NCBI GenBank assembly: GCA_017964755.1
Contig: JAGCRI010000199.1
Coordinates: forward strand, 1 to 11,501
Direction of reading: 5' to 3'
Length of the DNA: 11,501 bases
From: Bacteroidales bacterium
Lineage (GTDB): Bacteria; Bacteroidota; Bacteroidia; Bacteroidales; WCHB1-69
The position numbers and the translations under genes were made by a program. Shown here in pieces: positions 4,740 to 11,106 of this stretch; the stretch's first letter is position 1; each line of letters starts with the position of its first letter. Below the pieces are notes generated by a model. It searched no databases. It saw only the letters and a program-made list of their open reading frames with translations, and was not told the DNA's origin.

Positions 4740-7208
4740 TTATCTTGAATTGCCCATTTTAGTTTGACCCTGTCCCTGCTGTGCCTGCGACTCAAGTTCC
4801 AAGCGTCCGAACTTGAATGAGATTCCTGCGACGATGCTGCGTCCCTCCCAGTTTGTACGGCTCGTGCTGCTCGACACATAGTAGGGATTGTTGTTTTCTG
4901 TCGTGGTTTTGTTCCAGTTGAAAATGTCGTTGACATTGACATAGATGGAAATGCGGCGTTTCCAAAATTCTGTGCGAAGACCCAAATCAATGGAATAGCG
5001 CGGCTTCGTTTCAGTGAACAGCGTTACTCTTTTGGAAGCGTAGTTTGCAGATGCATTGATTTCCAATACTTTCCAGAGTTTCGCCCAAAAATTCAATCTG
5101 AAACTATATCCGAAATTATCAACTGTGTAAGGCTTTTCTTCTTCTCTGAATTGGAAAGAAGACTTCATGTAATACGCATTGGCATAGAACCTTATGCTCA
5201 TGAAAGTCTTGAGTTGGTATGTGACGTTGAGCTCGCCGCCAGTGTTCAGCGATTTGCCTGCGTTTATTGGCTTGGAATACGTGACGATTCTTCCGAAGTA
5301 TGGGCTGTAAGCCACATCGGTAAGCAGCCCTGATTCGTCTTTTGTGTTTTTGAAGTATGCGTTTATGCCGATGTTGCCGAACTTGCGGATGAATTTTGTC
5401 CAGCCCGCTTCCACCGAGTTGGTGTATGCTTGGCGCAGTGCGGGGTTGCCGGTGCTGAAATCGTCATCGCTGTATGTTATAAACGAGGTGATCTCATCTG
5501 CTGACGGGTTCTTGACACGGCGGGTGTAACTCAACTTGAAATTGTGCATCGATTCCGTGCGGTAGCTTAAATGTATGGAAGGGAAAAGCCCCCAATATTT
5601 TTTGAACCTGTTGTCATTCGGTGAGTTGAAATATTTCAAATTGTAGGTTTCAAACTCTGTCCGCAGCCCGCCCTTGATGGTGAAATTGCCGAAACGGTGT
5701 TCTATTGTCGCGTATGCTGACCAGCTGCCGTAGTTGATACGTGAGTCTTCCATACGTGCCGAGTCCAAATTGTAAATAGATGAGCCTCCGCCAAGTGTGT
5801 CTGAGAGATATAATTCCCGCTCAGTGCTGTATTCGCCTGAAACACCGAGTTCTATTTCTCCGTTTTTATGATAGGGGAGGGTATAGTCTAAAGAAAAGTT
5901 GGCTTCATGGTCAGTCTCGTCATCAGAGATGTTTCTTTTCAAGTTCAAATTATTGTACGCAGAATTGTATTCTCTTGAAGTAAAACTATTGTAATCCATT
6001 GTCCAAAAACCGTAGCCTATGTCCGCACTGATTTTATGCCCTTCTTTTTTAAATTCATGTTCGTACCATGCGCCTGCATATCCGCCCCAATTCATTCCTT
6101 TTTTCTGGGTCTGGTATTTGTAATTGTATATGTCAGGATTGAAAATGTATTCGCGTCTGCTGATGTCCGTATTGGATTTTCCGTCTTCAAAACTTCCGTA
6201 AGTTCCGCACCAGAAATAAATGGCATTTGCAGAATCCGCCTGATAGGAGCCGTTGATGAAAATGCCCGGGTGATGCCCTGTCCCCAAAAAGTCGCTTTTG
6301 GTGTGCGTAATTGCCGAGGTGTCACTTTCGTCATTGAAACTCGTCTCATCACCTTCTTCGTTATGTTTCCCTTGATAGAAACTGTATGTGAGATAAGTGC
6401 TTATTGAAAAACGCTCATCGCTGTAAACGTATGATATAAAGGGATTTATGTATGGTGCGGTTGAGCCGTTGACTCCAAAATTGAAGAAACTGTTTTTCTT
6501 TATTGCGGAAGTCGTTACAATGTTTATTATCCCGCCGGAGTTTTTCGCACTGTATTTTGCAGAGGGGTTGGTGATAACCTCAATGCGTTCAATCGAGCCG
6601 GCCGGCAGCTGGCGTATAAACTCCTTCAACGCTTCGGCGTTCATGTTCGAGGGTTTGTTGTTGAGCCAAATTTCTACAGACGAGACCCCGCGCAGGGTGA
6701 TGTTGCCGTTCACATCAACCTCCACGCCCGGCGCATTCTGCAACGCATCAGAGGCGTTCCCCGACTGCACCGCAGGATCTTCGGAAACATTGTATAGTGT
6801 TTTTTCACCGTCAATCATATACACAGGCTTTGTCCCTGTAACTTGCACTTCCGACAAAGTGAAACCACCTTTTTTCATGGCGAGCGTGCCGAGGTCAGAG
6901 ACGGAGTCATTGCCAGAAAGTTCTACCGGCTGTGAAAGCATATCATAACCTATCAGTGTCGCTTTCAAAACGTAACTTCCTGCCGGGATGTCTGCAATTT
7001 CAAAACTTCCGTCCGCACCGCTGAATGTTGTGGCTACCGTTTGTGCATTAGAGTCAGGTGTGAGCAGAATGACGGTCGCGTAGAAAATGCTTTCCCCGCT
7101 TCCTTCAGTTTCAAGTTTTCCGCGGACATGATAATGATCTTGTGCGACAATAAACGTATGAAGGCAAAGTATTGAAAATGTTATTAACAGGTTCCGATAG
7201 CGTGCCAT
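4740..7208 (-). CDS. TonB-dependent-receptor-like outer membrane beta-barrel protein (CarboxypepD_reg + plug + OMP_b-brl_3 type)
   Basis: An 822-residue predicted outer-membrane protein. Residues 1-22 form a signal peptide (hydrophobic LLITFSILCLHTFIV, cleavage near Ala22-Gln23). Residues ~26-112 are a CarboxypepD_reg-like beta-sandwich (FEIADIPAGSYVLKATLIGY). A plug-like domain (~118-235) contains SDALQNAPGVEVDVNGNITL, VEIWLNNKPSNM and SIERIEVITNPSAKYSAKNS, followed by GGIINIV. The remainder is an aromatic-rich beta barrel ending near GRSIVAGISFKFGRLELES, plus a ~20-residue Gln/Gly-rich tail. Relatives are often annotated as outer membrane beta-barrel or TonB-dependent receptor proteins of unknown ligand. 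There is no SusD homologue or glycan enzyme next to it, so it is not an evident polysaccharide locus. The single ATG is followed directly by a good signal peptide. It is monocistronic here, convergent with umuC and divergent from the tRNA. Confidence 0.88.
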   Translation of the reverse strand: MARYRNLLITFSILCLHTFIVAQDHYHVRGKLETEGSGESIFYATVILLTPDSNAQTVATTFSGADGSFEIADIPAGSYVLKATLIGYDMLSQPVELSGNDSVSDLGTLAMKKGGFTLSEVQVTGTKPVYMIDGEKTLYNVSEDPAVQSGNASDALQNAPGVEVDVNGNITLRGVSSVEIWLNNKPSNMNAEALKEFIRQLPAGSIERIEVITNPSAKYSAKNSGGIINIVTTSAIKKNSFFNFGVNGSTAPYINPFISYVYSDERFSISTYLTYSFYQGKHNEEGDETSFNDESDTSAITHTKSDFLGTGHHPGIFINGSYQADSANAIYFWCGTYGSFEDGKSNTDISRREYIFNPDIYNYKYQTQKKGMNWGGYAGAWYEHEFKKEGHKISADIGYGFWTMDYNSFTSREYNSAYNNLNLKRNISDDETDHEANFSLDYTLPYHKNGEIELGVSGEYSTERELYLSDTLGGGSSIYNLDSARMEDSRINYGSWSAYATIEHRFGNFTIKGGLRTEFETYNLKYFNSPNDNRFKKYWGLFPSIHLSYRTESMHNFKLSYTRRVKNPSADEITSFITYSDDDFSTGNPALRQAYTNSVEAGWTKFIRKFGNIGINAYFKNTKDESGLLTDVAYSPYFGRIVTYSKPINAGKSLNTGGELNVTYQLKTFMSIRFYANAYYMKSSFQFREEEKPYTVDNFGYSFRLNFWAKLWKVLEINASANYASKRVTLFTETKPRYSIDLGLRTEFWKRRISIYVNVNDIFNWNKTTTENNNPYYVSSSTSRTNWEGRSIVAGISFKFGRLELESQAQQGQGQTKMGNSR

Positions 7209-7283
7209 GATTTTTTGAAAATTGAAATCAGCCGCTAAGATAATAAAAAAATGCCTTTTACGATAAATTTACAAAAAAAAGTG

Positions 7284-7291
7284 TATCTTTG
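7284..7291 (+). promoter_or_regulatory. Bacteroidota-type -7 box for the tRNA-Val gene
   Basis: TATCTTTG fits the TAnnTTTG -7 consensus of the Bacteroidota housekeeping sigma factor and is followed by C, as is common. It ends 11 bases before the first base of the tRNA, a sensible distance for a short leader. There is no clear TTTG at -33, only T-rich sequence around 7255-7270. Confidence 0.6.
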
Positions 7292-7302
7292 CACCCTCAA
7301 AA

Positions 7303-7377
7303 GGGACGTTAGCTCAGTTGGTTTAGAGCGCTGCTTTCACACGGCAGAGGTCACCAGTTCAAATCCGGTACGTCCCA
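7303..7377 (+). tRNA. tRNA-Val, anticodon CAC
   Basis: A full cloverleaf can be folded by hand. The 7-bp acceptor stem is GGGACGT paired with ACGTCCC, with discriminator A at 7377. The D arm contains TAGCTCAGTTGG. The anticodon stem is CTGCT/GGCAG with a 7-base loop TTCACAC, giving U33 followed by anticodon C-A-C, which reads the valine codon GUG. The T arm has the GTTCAAATC loop. CCA is not encoded; the gene is followed by C and then seven T. The T stem ACCAG/CCGGT contains an A-C mismatch at pair 52-62. Antisense to its 3' end is the tail of the small lipoprotein gene. Confidence 0.93.
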
Positions 7378-7586
7378 CTTTTTTTATGCCTTTTTGTTTC
7401 CAAATTTATATAGGTAAGTTCTCCTGCGCAGTTCTGTCTTTCATCTATTTTGTATTCGCAGCCGCAGTTTCTGTCTTTGCGGTGTTTGCGTACTCCGTAT
7501 ATCTGTGGTGCGCATGATGACAAGAAAACCGCCAATATCAGCAATGCCGGCATTATGAAAGCTGTTTTTCTCTGTTTTATTGGCAT
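7359..7586 (-). CDS. Small Cys-rich lipoprotein of unknown function
   Basis: A 75-residue product if translation begins at the ATG at 7584-7586. The frame is open back to an ATG at 7623-7625, but that start would overlap the upstream SPOR gene and add 13 polar residues before the signal peptide. After a short basic N-terminus (MPIKQRK) there is a hydrophobic stretch ending in LLILAVFLSSC, a clear lipobox, so the mature protein should begin at that Cys and be lipidated. The mature part is only about 50 residues, basic, with CGC and a further Cys, and begins APQIYGVRKHRKDRNCGC. I recognise no functional family. It is the third gene of rfbD-SPOR-lipoprotein, so an envelope role is plausible. Its stop codon lies inside the convergent tRNA-Val T loop, a 19-base overlap. 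Confidence 0.65.
   Translation of the reverse strand: MPIKQRKTAFIMPALLILAVFLSSCAPQIYGVRKHRKDRNCGCEYKIDERQNCAGELTYINLETKRHKKSGTYRI
7379..7385 (+). terminator. T-run after tRNA-Val, possible terminator
   Basis: Seven consecutive T directly follow the acceptor stem (one base after the discriminator). The tRNA acceptor/T stem could act as the hairpin of an intrinsic terminator. No separate dedicated hairpin is seen, so the call is weak. Confidence 0.35.
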
Positions 7587-7605
7587 ATTATTGGTAATGG
7601 GAAAA

Positions 7606-7995
7606 TTATTTGAATTTAATTTCATCTTTGATAATGTATGCGCCAGGATAGTTGCCTTTTATCTTCTCAAGTGTGGCGGTAGCCTCCAGCCGTGTACGGA
7701 AGTTCCCGACACGAAGCCTGAAATATGGCTCTGCGTATGTTACGTATGCCGGTATTTCAGGAAAGCGTGAGCGGAACTCTTCGTAAGCCCGCTGTACGGT
7801 GTTTTTTGAGTTTACACCTGAGGCGGCGGCAATCTGTATGCGGAAGCCTTCGATCCCGTCAATGCTTTTCCATGCAGACTGATGCTGCTGCTCAATCTGT
7901 TCAATTCCGGATTCCTTGTCATATTGGACGGAATTTTGGGCATTGGCGAATGAAAGTGCCGCGATTGCCAATATTGTAAAAATTGTTTTTTTCAT
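7606..7995 (-). CDS. Secreted SPOR-domain protein (peptidoglycan binding)
   Basis: A 129-residue protein with a signal peptide at residues 1-19 (KKTIFTILAIAALSFANA, cut before Gln20) and no lipobox, so periplasmic. The C-terminal ~80 residues form a SPOR domain: GFRIQIAAASG opens the first strand, and YFRLRVGNFRTRLEATATLEKIK followed by GAYIIKDEIKF is the typical second half with the conserved R-V-G-x-F pattern. SPOR domains bind glycan strands lacking peptide stems, commonly at division sites. This suggests a role in cell-wall remodelling or septation. The residues between signal and SPOR (20-49) include a Gln/Glu-rich stretch. Its start overlaps the rfbD stop by 4 bases (ATGA on the minus strand), so the two are probably cotranscribed and translationally coupled. 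Confidence 0.88.
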   Translation of the reverse strand: MKKTIFTILAIAALSFANAQNSVQYDKESGIEQIEQQHQSAWKSIDGIEGFRIQIAAASGVNSKNTVQRAYEEFRSRFPEIPAYVTYAEPYFRLRVGNFRTRLEATATLEKIKGNYPGAYIIKDEIKFK

Positions 7996-8882
7996 AATGT
8001 CTGATATGTTTTATGGCATCTTTTCAATCCGTCTTCCCAATTTGGAATGCAAATGCCGAATTTCTCTTTTATGGCGGAAAGGTCAAGGACCGAATATGCC
8101 GGACGTTTTGTCGGGGTGGGGTATTCGGCCGAGGTGACGGAGTTGACGCGGCAGTGCGAACCGCTTGTCTCCATTATTGCTTTTGCAAAGTCGTACCATG
8201 TTATATTGCCCTCGTTTGTGTAGTGGAAAATTTCCACACCGTCAACTTTGTCAGCTTGTGCGAGAACCGACAGTATAGCCTTGGCGAGGTCGGGAGCGTA
8301 AGTGGGGCAGCCTCTCTGGTCGTTAACGACAGATATTTCACTCTTCTCTTTTCCGAGCCTCATCATGGTTTTGAAAAAGTTGTTGCCGTAAGCAGAGTAT
8401 AGCCATGCTGTGCGTATTATTGCGGCGTGCTTGGCAATGGATAGGATGTGCCGCTCACCCTCCGCTTTGCTCGCACCGTAAACGGATACCGGTGCAACAG
8501 CGTCTGTGACTTTATATGGCGTATTTGCTTCACCATCAAAGACATAGTCTGTTGAAATCTGTATCATGAAGCAGCCAAATTGAAGTGCTGCCTCCGCCAG
8601 GTTGTGTACTGCCCCGGCATTTATGGCGAAAGCCCTTTCACGATCACTTTCGGCTTTGTCAACTTGAGTGTATGCTGCGAGATTGACAATGGCGTCAACG
8701 GAGCGGTCGCGGCAAAAGCTGTTCACCGCCGTGGGATCGGTTATGTCAAGCGTGTCAATGTCGGTGAAGTGGAATTTGTCTTCGGGAATCCCATTGTCGC
8801 GCATTACCTGTTTCAGCGATGTGCCTAACTGTCCGTTGGCTCCCGTAACCAAAATATTCTTGAAGTTGAGGCTTTGTACCAT
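7992..8882 (-). CDS. rfbD: dTDP-4-dehydrorhamnose reductase (RfbD/RmlD)
   Basis: A 296-residue extended short-chain dehydrogenase that reduces dTDP-4-dehydro-L-rhamnose to dTDP-L-rhamnose with NAD(P)H, the last step of the rhamnose donor pathway for surface glycans. The Rossmann nucleotide-binding motif is ILVTGANGQLG (residues 10-20). The family strand STDYVFDG is at 110-117, and the catalytic Tyr135-x3-Lys139 is in YGASKAEGE. I start it at the ATG at 8880-8882. The frame extends upstream to 8915, but that ATG falls inside the predicted -7 box and the extra 11 residues precede the normal family start. The other rml genes (rfbA, B, C) are not in the window. It heads the minus-strand operon with the SPOR protein and lipoprotein. 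Confidence 0.92.
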   Translation of the reverse strand: MVQSLNFKNILVTGANGQLGTSLKQVMRDNGIPEDKFHFTDIDTLDITDPTAVNSFCRDRSVDAIVNLAAYTQVDKAESDRERAFAINAGAVHNLAEAALQFGCFMIQISTDYVFDGEANTPYKVTDAVAPVSVYGASKAEGERHILSIAKHAAIIRTAWLYSAYGNNFFKTMMRLGKEKSEISVVNDQRGCPTYAPDLAKAILSVLAQADKVDGVEIFHYTNEGNITWYDFAKAIMETSGSHCRVNSVTSAEYPTPTKRPAYSVLDLSAIKEKFGICIPNWEDGLKRCHKTYQTL

Positions 8883-8912
8883 TTTGTTTCTTATTTCAGT
8901 AAAATCAGTCCG

Positions 8913-8920
8913 CAAAAATA
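8913..8920 (-). promoter_or_regulatory. Candidate -7 box for the rfbD operon
   Basis: On the minus strand the sequence reads TATTTTTG followed by C, matching TAnnTTTG. Transcription would begin a few bases downstream, near 8908, giving a leader of about 25 bases before the ATG at 8882. This supports the shorter rfbD start. No convincing -33 TTTG was found, and the region is AT-rich, so chance is possible. Confidence 0.45.
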
Positions 8921-8932
8921 AAAAAAATCGTG

Positions 8933-8940
8933 TAAATTTG
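8933..8940 (+). promoter_or_regulatory. Candidate -7 box for mreC-mreD
   Basis: TAAATTTG followed by C matches the TAnnTTTG consensus and would place the transcript start near 8944, about 25 bases before the mreC ATG. No clear -33 TTTG at the expected distance. It lies 12 bases from the opposing box for rfbD, so the two polymerase footprints would overlap. Confidence 0.5.
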
Positions 8941-8968
8941 CACCTTCATTTGTTATTGTGAAAGCAAG

Positions 8969-9805
8969 ATGGAAAATCTGTTGGAATTTTTCAGGAAAAA
9001 CTTTAAGTACTTCTTGTTTGTGGTACTTGAATTGGTGTGTATAGTCTTGATTTACAATAATATGTCATATCCGCATTTTAAACTTGCAAAGGCTTCGCAG
9101 GTGATAACCGGTCCTGTTTACACATTCAGGCATGCAGTGGTGAGGCACTTCTATTATGCTAAGGAGAATGAGGATTTGGCCGAACAGAATATCAGCCTGC
9201 TTAGAGAAAACAGCAATAATTTTTTCGAGGAGAGCGATACTGTGATTTCGGTTTTTGACACAACATCTTCAAAGAAAAAGAGAATTTATGACTATACATT
9301 TGCTCACGTCATACATAATTCAACATACAAAAAATACAACTATATCATTATTGACAAGGGGCAGAAAGACGGTATAACTCCTGATATGGCTGTGCTCTCT
9401 TCACGTGGGGTGGTCGGCGCTGTATCTAATGTCTCCGAGAATTTTGCGTCTGTCATTCCTCTGCTTCATGCCGATTCGCGGTTGAGTGCACGCCTGCCGT
9501 CAATAAACCAGATAGGGACCATAGTGTGGGAAGAGGGCGACCCGCTTCATTCCTACCTCGTGGATATTCCACAGCATTTGGCTGTCAACATCGGTGATTC
9601 AGTGCTTACAAGCGGATACTCTAATGTCTTTCCAAAGGACATTCTTATAGGTACTGTCTCTGAAATTGACAACTCGCAGACAAGTTTTTTGAAAATACAG
9701 GTGGAACTTGCCACATCTTTCAACAATTTGAATACTGTTTACGTGGTAAAGAACTTATATAAAGATGAATTGGACACTTTAAAAGCTTCATTTAAAAATG
9801 AATAA
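8969..9805 (+). CDS. mreC: Rod shape-determining protein MreC
   Basis: A 278-residue bitopic inner-membrane protein of the elongasome, which links cytoplasmic MreB to periplasmic peptidoglycan synthases. After a short cytoplasmic N-terminus, residues ~13-30 (KYFLFVVLELVCIVLIYN) form one membrane segment. A helical, probably coiled-coil stretch follows (~55-85, including YAKENEDLAEQNISLLREN). The periplasmic beta domains then contain NYIIIDKGQKDGI, LSSRGVVGAVSNVSENFASV, SGYSNVFPKDILIGTVSEI and a final LATSFNNLNTVYVV, all characteristic of MreC. It overlaps mreD by 8 bases. mreB is not upstream; the neighbour there is the divergent rfbD. The start is the only ATG before the membrane segment and sits about 25 bases from a candidate promoter. 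Confidence 0.94.
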   Translation: MENLLEFFRKNFKYFLFVVLELVCIVLIYNNMSYPHFKLAKASQVITGPVYTFRHAVVRHFYYAKENEDLAEQNISLLRENSNNFFEESDTVISVFDTTSSKKKRIYDYTFAHVIHNSTYKKYNYIIIDKGQKDGITPDMAVLSSRGVVGAVSNVSENFASVIPLLHADSRLSARLPSINQIGTIVWEEGDPLHSYLVDIPQHLAVNIGDSVLTSGYSNVFPKDILIGTVSEIDNSQTSFLKIQVELATSFNNLNTVYVVKNLYKDELDTLKASFKNE

Positions 9806-10316
9806 GGTTGTAATTGAAAATTTGCTCCGTTTTGTTGTGCTGTTGCTGCTGCAGTTTTTTGTATGCAACTATGTTCATCTTTTCGGCCTGTTCAATCCTA
9901 ACATTTACATTTTGGCTCTGCTGCTCCTGCCATTTGAAATGTCCTCTTCGTTGCAGTATCTTATTGCTTTTGCCACCGGCGGCGTTGTCGATCTGTTTTT
10001 GATGACCTATGGTGTGCACGCTGCTGCTTCGCTTCTACTCGTTTTCGCGCGCCCATACGTGCTTATGGCTCTCACTGCAGGCACAGTGAAACAGGAAAAC
10101 CTCGAGGTGCCGATGCCAGGCCAGAAAACGTGGCAGTGGCTTGCTGTCTATACTTTCATTATGGCTTTCATGCACCAGTTTGCGGTGTCGCTTTTGGAGG
10201 TCTTTTCTTTCAGCCGCTTCTATATGACTCTGTTTGTCGCCATAGGTGACACTATTTTTACCACTTTGCTGATTGTCGCATTGCTTTACATTTTTTCACC
10301 CGTAAAAAAGAAATAA
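9798..10316 (+). CDS. mreD: Rod shape-determining protein MreD
   Basis: A 172-residue, strongly hydrophobic inner-membrane protein with about five predicted membrane segments (roughly residues 9-30, 35-48, 52-70, 73-95 and a C-terminal pair from 114-165). It ends in a basic PVKKK tail. The early LLLLQFFVCNYVHLFGLFNPNIYIL pattern and GGVVDLFLMTYGVHAAASLL agree with MreD proteins of Bacteroidota, which work with MreC in elongation-mode wall synthesis. The mreC stop lies inside the first codons of mreD, indicating translational coupling. The expected next genes of many mre operons (mrdA/PBP2 and rodA) do not follow; a glycosyltransferase does, after 24 bases. Confidence 0.9.
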   Translation: MNKVVIENLLRFVVLLLLQFFVCNYVHLFGLFNPNIYILALLLLPFEMSSSLQYLIAFATGGVVDLFLMTYGVHAAASLLLVFARPYVLMALTAGTVKQENLEVPMPGQKTWQWLAVYTFIMAFMHQFAVSLLEVFSFSRFYMTLFVAIGDTIFTTLLIVALLYIFSPVKKK

Positions 10317-10340
10317 TATTAGATACAAATTTGTTGTTTT

Positions 10341-11075
10341 ATGAAATTATCAATTGTTATTCCAGTTTATAATGAAGAGAAAACTATCCATCTGATTTTA
10401 GATAAAGTGTTGGAGGTTAATTTGATAGGTGGTTTTGAAAAAGAACTTATCCTTGTCAACGACTGTTCCAAAGATGATTCGCGCGGAGCAATAGCCCGTT
10501 ATCGTGAAGCGCATCAGGAGGTGGATATCAAATATTTCGAGCAGCCGGTGAACATGGGCAAGGGTGCGGCGTTGCATCGTGGCTTCGAAGAGGCTACTGG
10601 CGACTATGTCATCATTCAGGACGCGGATTTGGAATACGATCCGCAGGAGTATAACGATTTGCTGAAGCCGGTTGTGAACGGATTTGCCGAGGTGGTTTAC
10701 GGTTCGCGCTTCCTCGGAGGCAACCCGCATAGGATTTCCTTTTTCTGGCATACAAAGGGCAATAAGTTCCTGACATGGCTCTCCAATGTCTTTTCAAACT
10801 TGAATTTGTCGGATATGGAGACCTGCTACAAACTCTTTCGTGCCGATATTATTAAAAGTATATATTTCAAGGAAAACCGTTTCGGCTTCGAACCGGAGGT
10901 TACGGCTAAGATTGCCCGTATAGCTAAAAAACAGGGGATTCGCATTTATGAAGTGGGTATTTCATACTATGGCCGTAGTTACGAAGAGGGGAAGCACATC
11001 GGTTGGAAAGACGGTTTCCGCGCAATATATTGTATCTTGAAATACAATGTATTTTCACGTAAATATCTGAAATAG
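10341..11075 (+). CDS. Family 2 glycosyltransferase, dolichyl/polyprenyl-phosphate sugar synthase-like
   Basis: A 244-residue GT-A fold enzyme. SIVIPVYNEEKTI (residues 4-16) and LILVNDCSKDDS (36-47) are the nucleotide-sugar-binding strands. NMGKGAALHRGFEEATGDYV (71-90) leads to the metal-binding DAD at 94-96 (IIQDADLEYDP). YGSRFLGG and SNLNLSDMETCYKLFRADI resemble the acceptor loop of the DPM/DPG-synthase-like subfamily, which transfers a sugar from UDP-glucose or GDP-mannose to a polyprenyl phosphate. There is no membrane segment, so it probably acts at the cytoplasmic face of the inner membrane. Donor and acceptor cannot be told from sequence. It lies 24 bases after mreD, likely same operon, and converges with the RNase gene. 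Confidence 0.88.
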   Translation: MKLSIVIPVYNEEKTIHLILDKVLEVNLIGGFEKELILVNDCSKDDSRGAIARYREAHQEVDIKYFEQPVNMGKGAALHRGFEEATGDYVIIQDADLEYDPQEYNDLLKPVVNGFAEVVYGSRFLGGNPHRISFFWHTKGNKFLTWLSNVFSNLNLSDMETCYKLFRADIIKSIYFKENRFGFEPEVTAKIARIAKKQGIRIYEVGISYYGRSYEEGKHIGWKDGFRAIYCILKYNVFSRKYLK

Positions 11076-11083
11076 GATTTTTT

Positions 11084-11105
11084 ACACGAAGAGTTGTTCT
11101 TGTGT
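11084..11105. terminator. Hairpin between convergent glycosyltransferase and RNase genes
   Basis: ACACgAAGA and TCTTGTGT form an 8-bp stem with one bulged G around a GTTGT loop. It sits in the 31-base gap between two convergent stop codons, which suits a bidirectional terminator. No T-run follows on the plus strand. On the minus strand the hairpin is followed by A rather than T. So it would not be a classical intrinsic terminator, and may be only an RNA 3'-end stabiliser or chance. Confidence 0.3.
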
Positions 11106-11106
11106 G

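Noticed and set aside
6448..6948. Open frame of 166 codons on the plus strand
   Set aside because: Antisense to the plug and N-terminal region of the outer-membrane barrel gene, with no independent motif or promoter.
4740..7208. Possible SusC of a polysaccharide-utilisation locus
   Set aside because: No SusD-like gene, glycoside hydrolase or hybrid sensor lies beside it, and the plug/barrel order fits the general outer membrane beta-barrel family better.
7251..7517. Plus-strand open frame running through the tRNA
   Set aside because: Its middle is the tRNA-Val gene and its end is antisense to the lipoprotein, so it is not a believable protein.
9814..10002. Cysteine-rich 62-codon plus-strand frame
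   Set aside because: It is the +1 shadow of mreD; the Cys content comes from Leu and Phe codons read out of frame.
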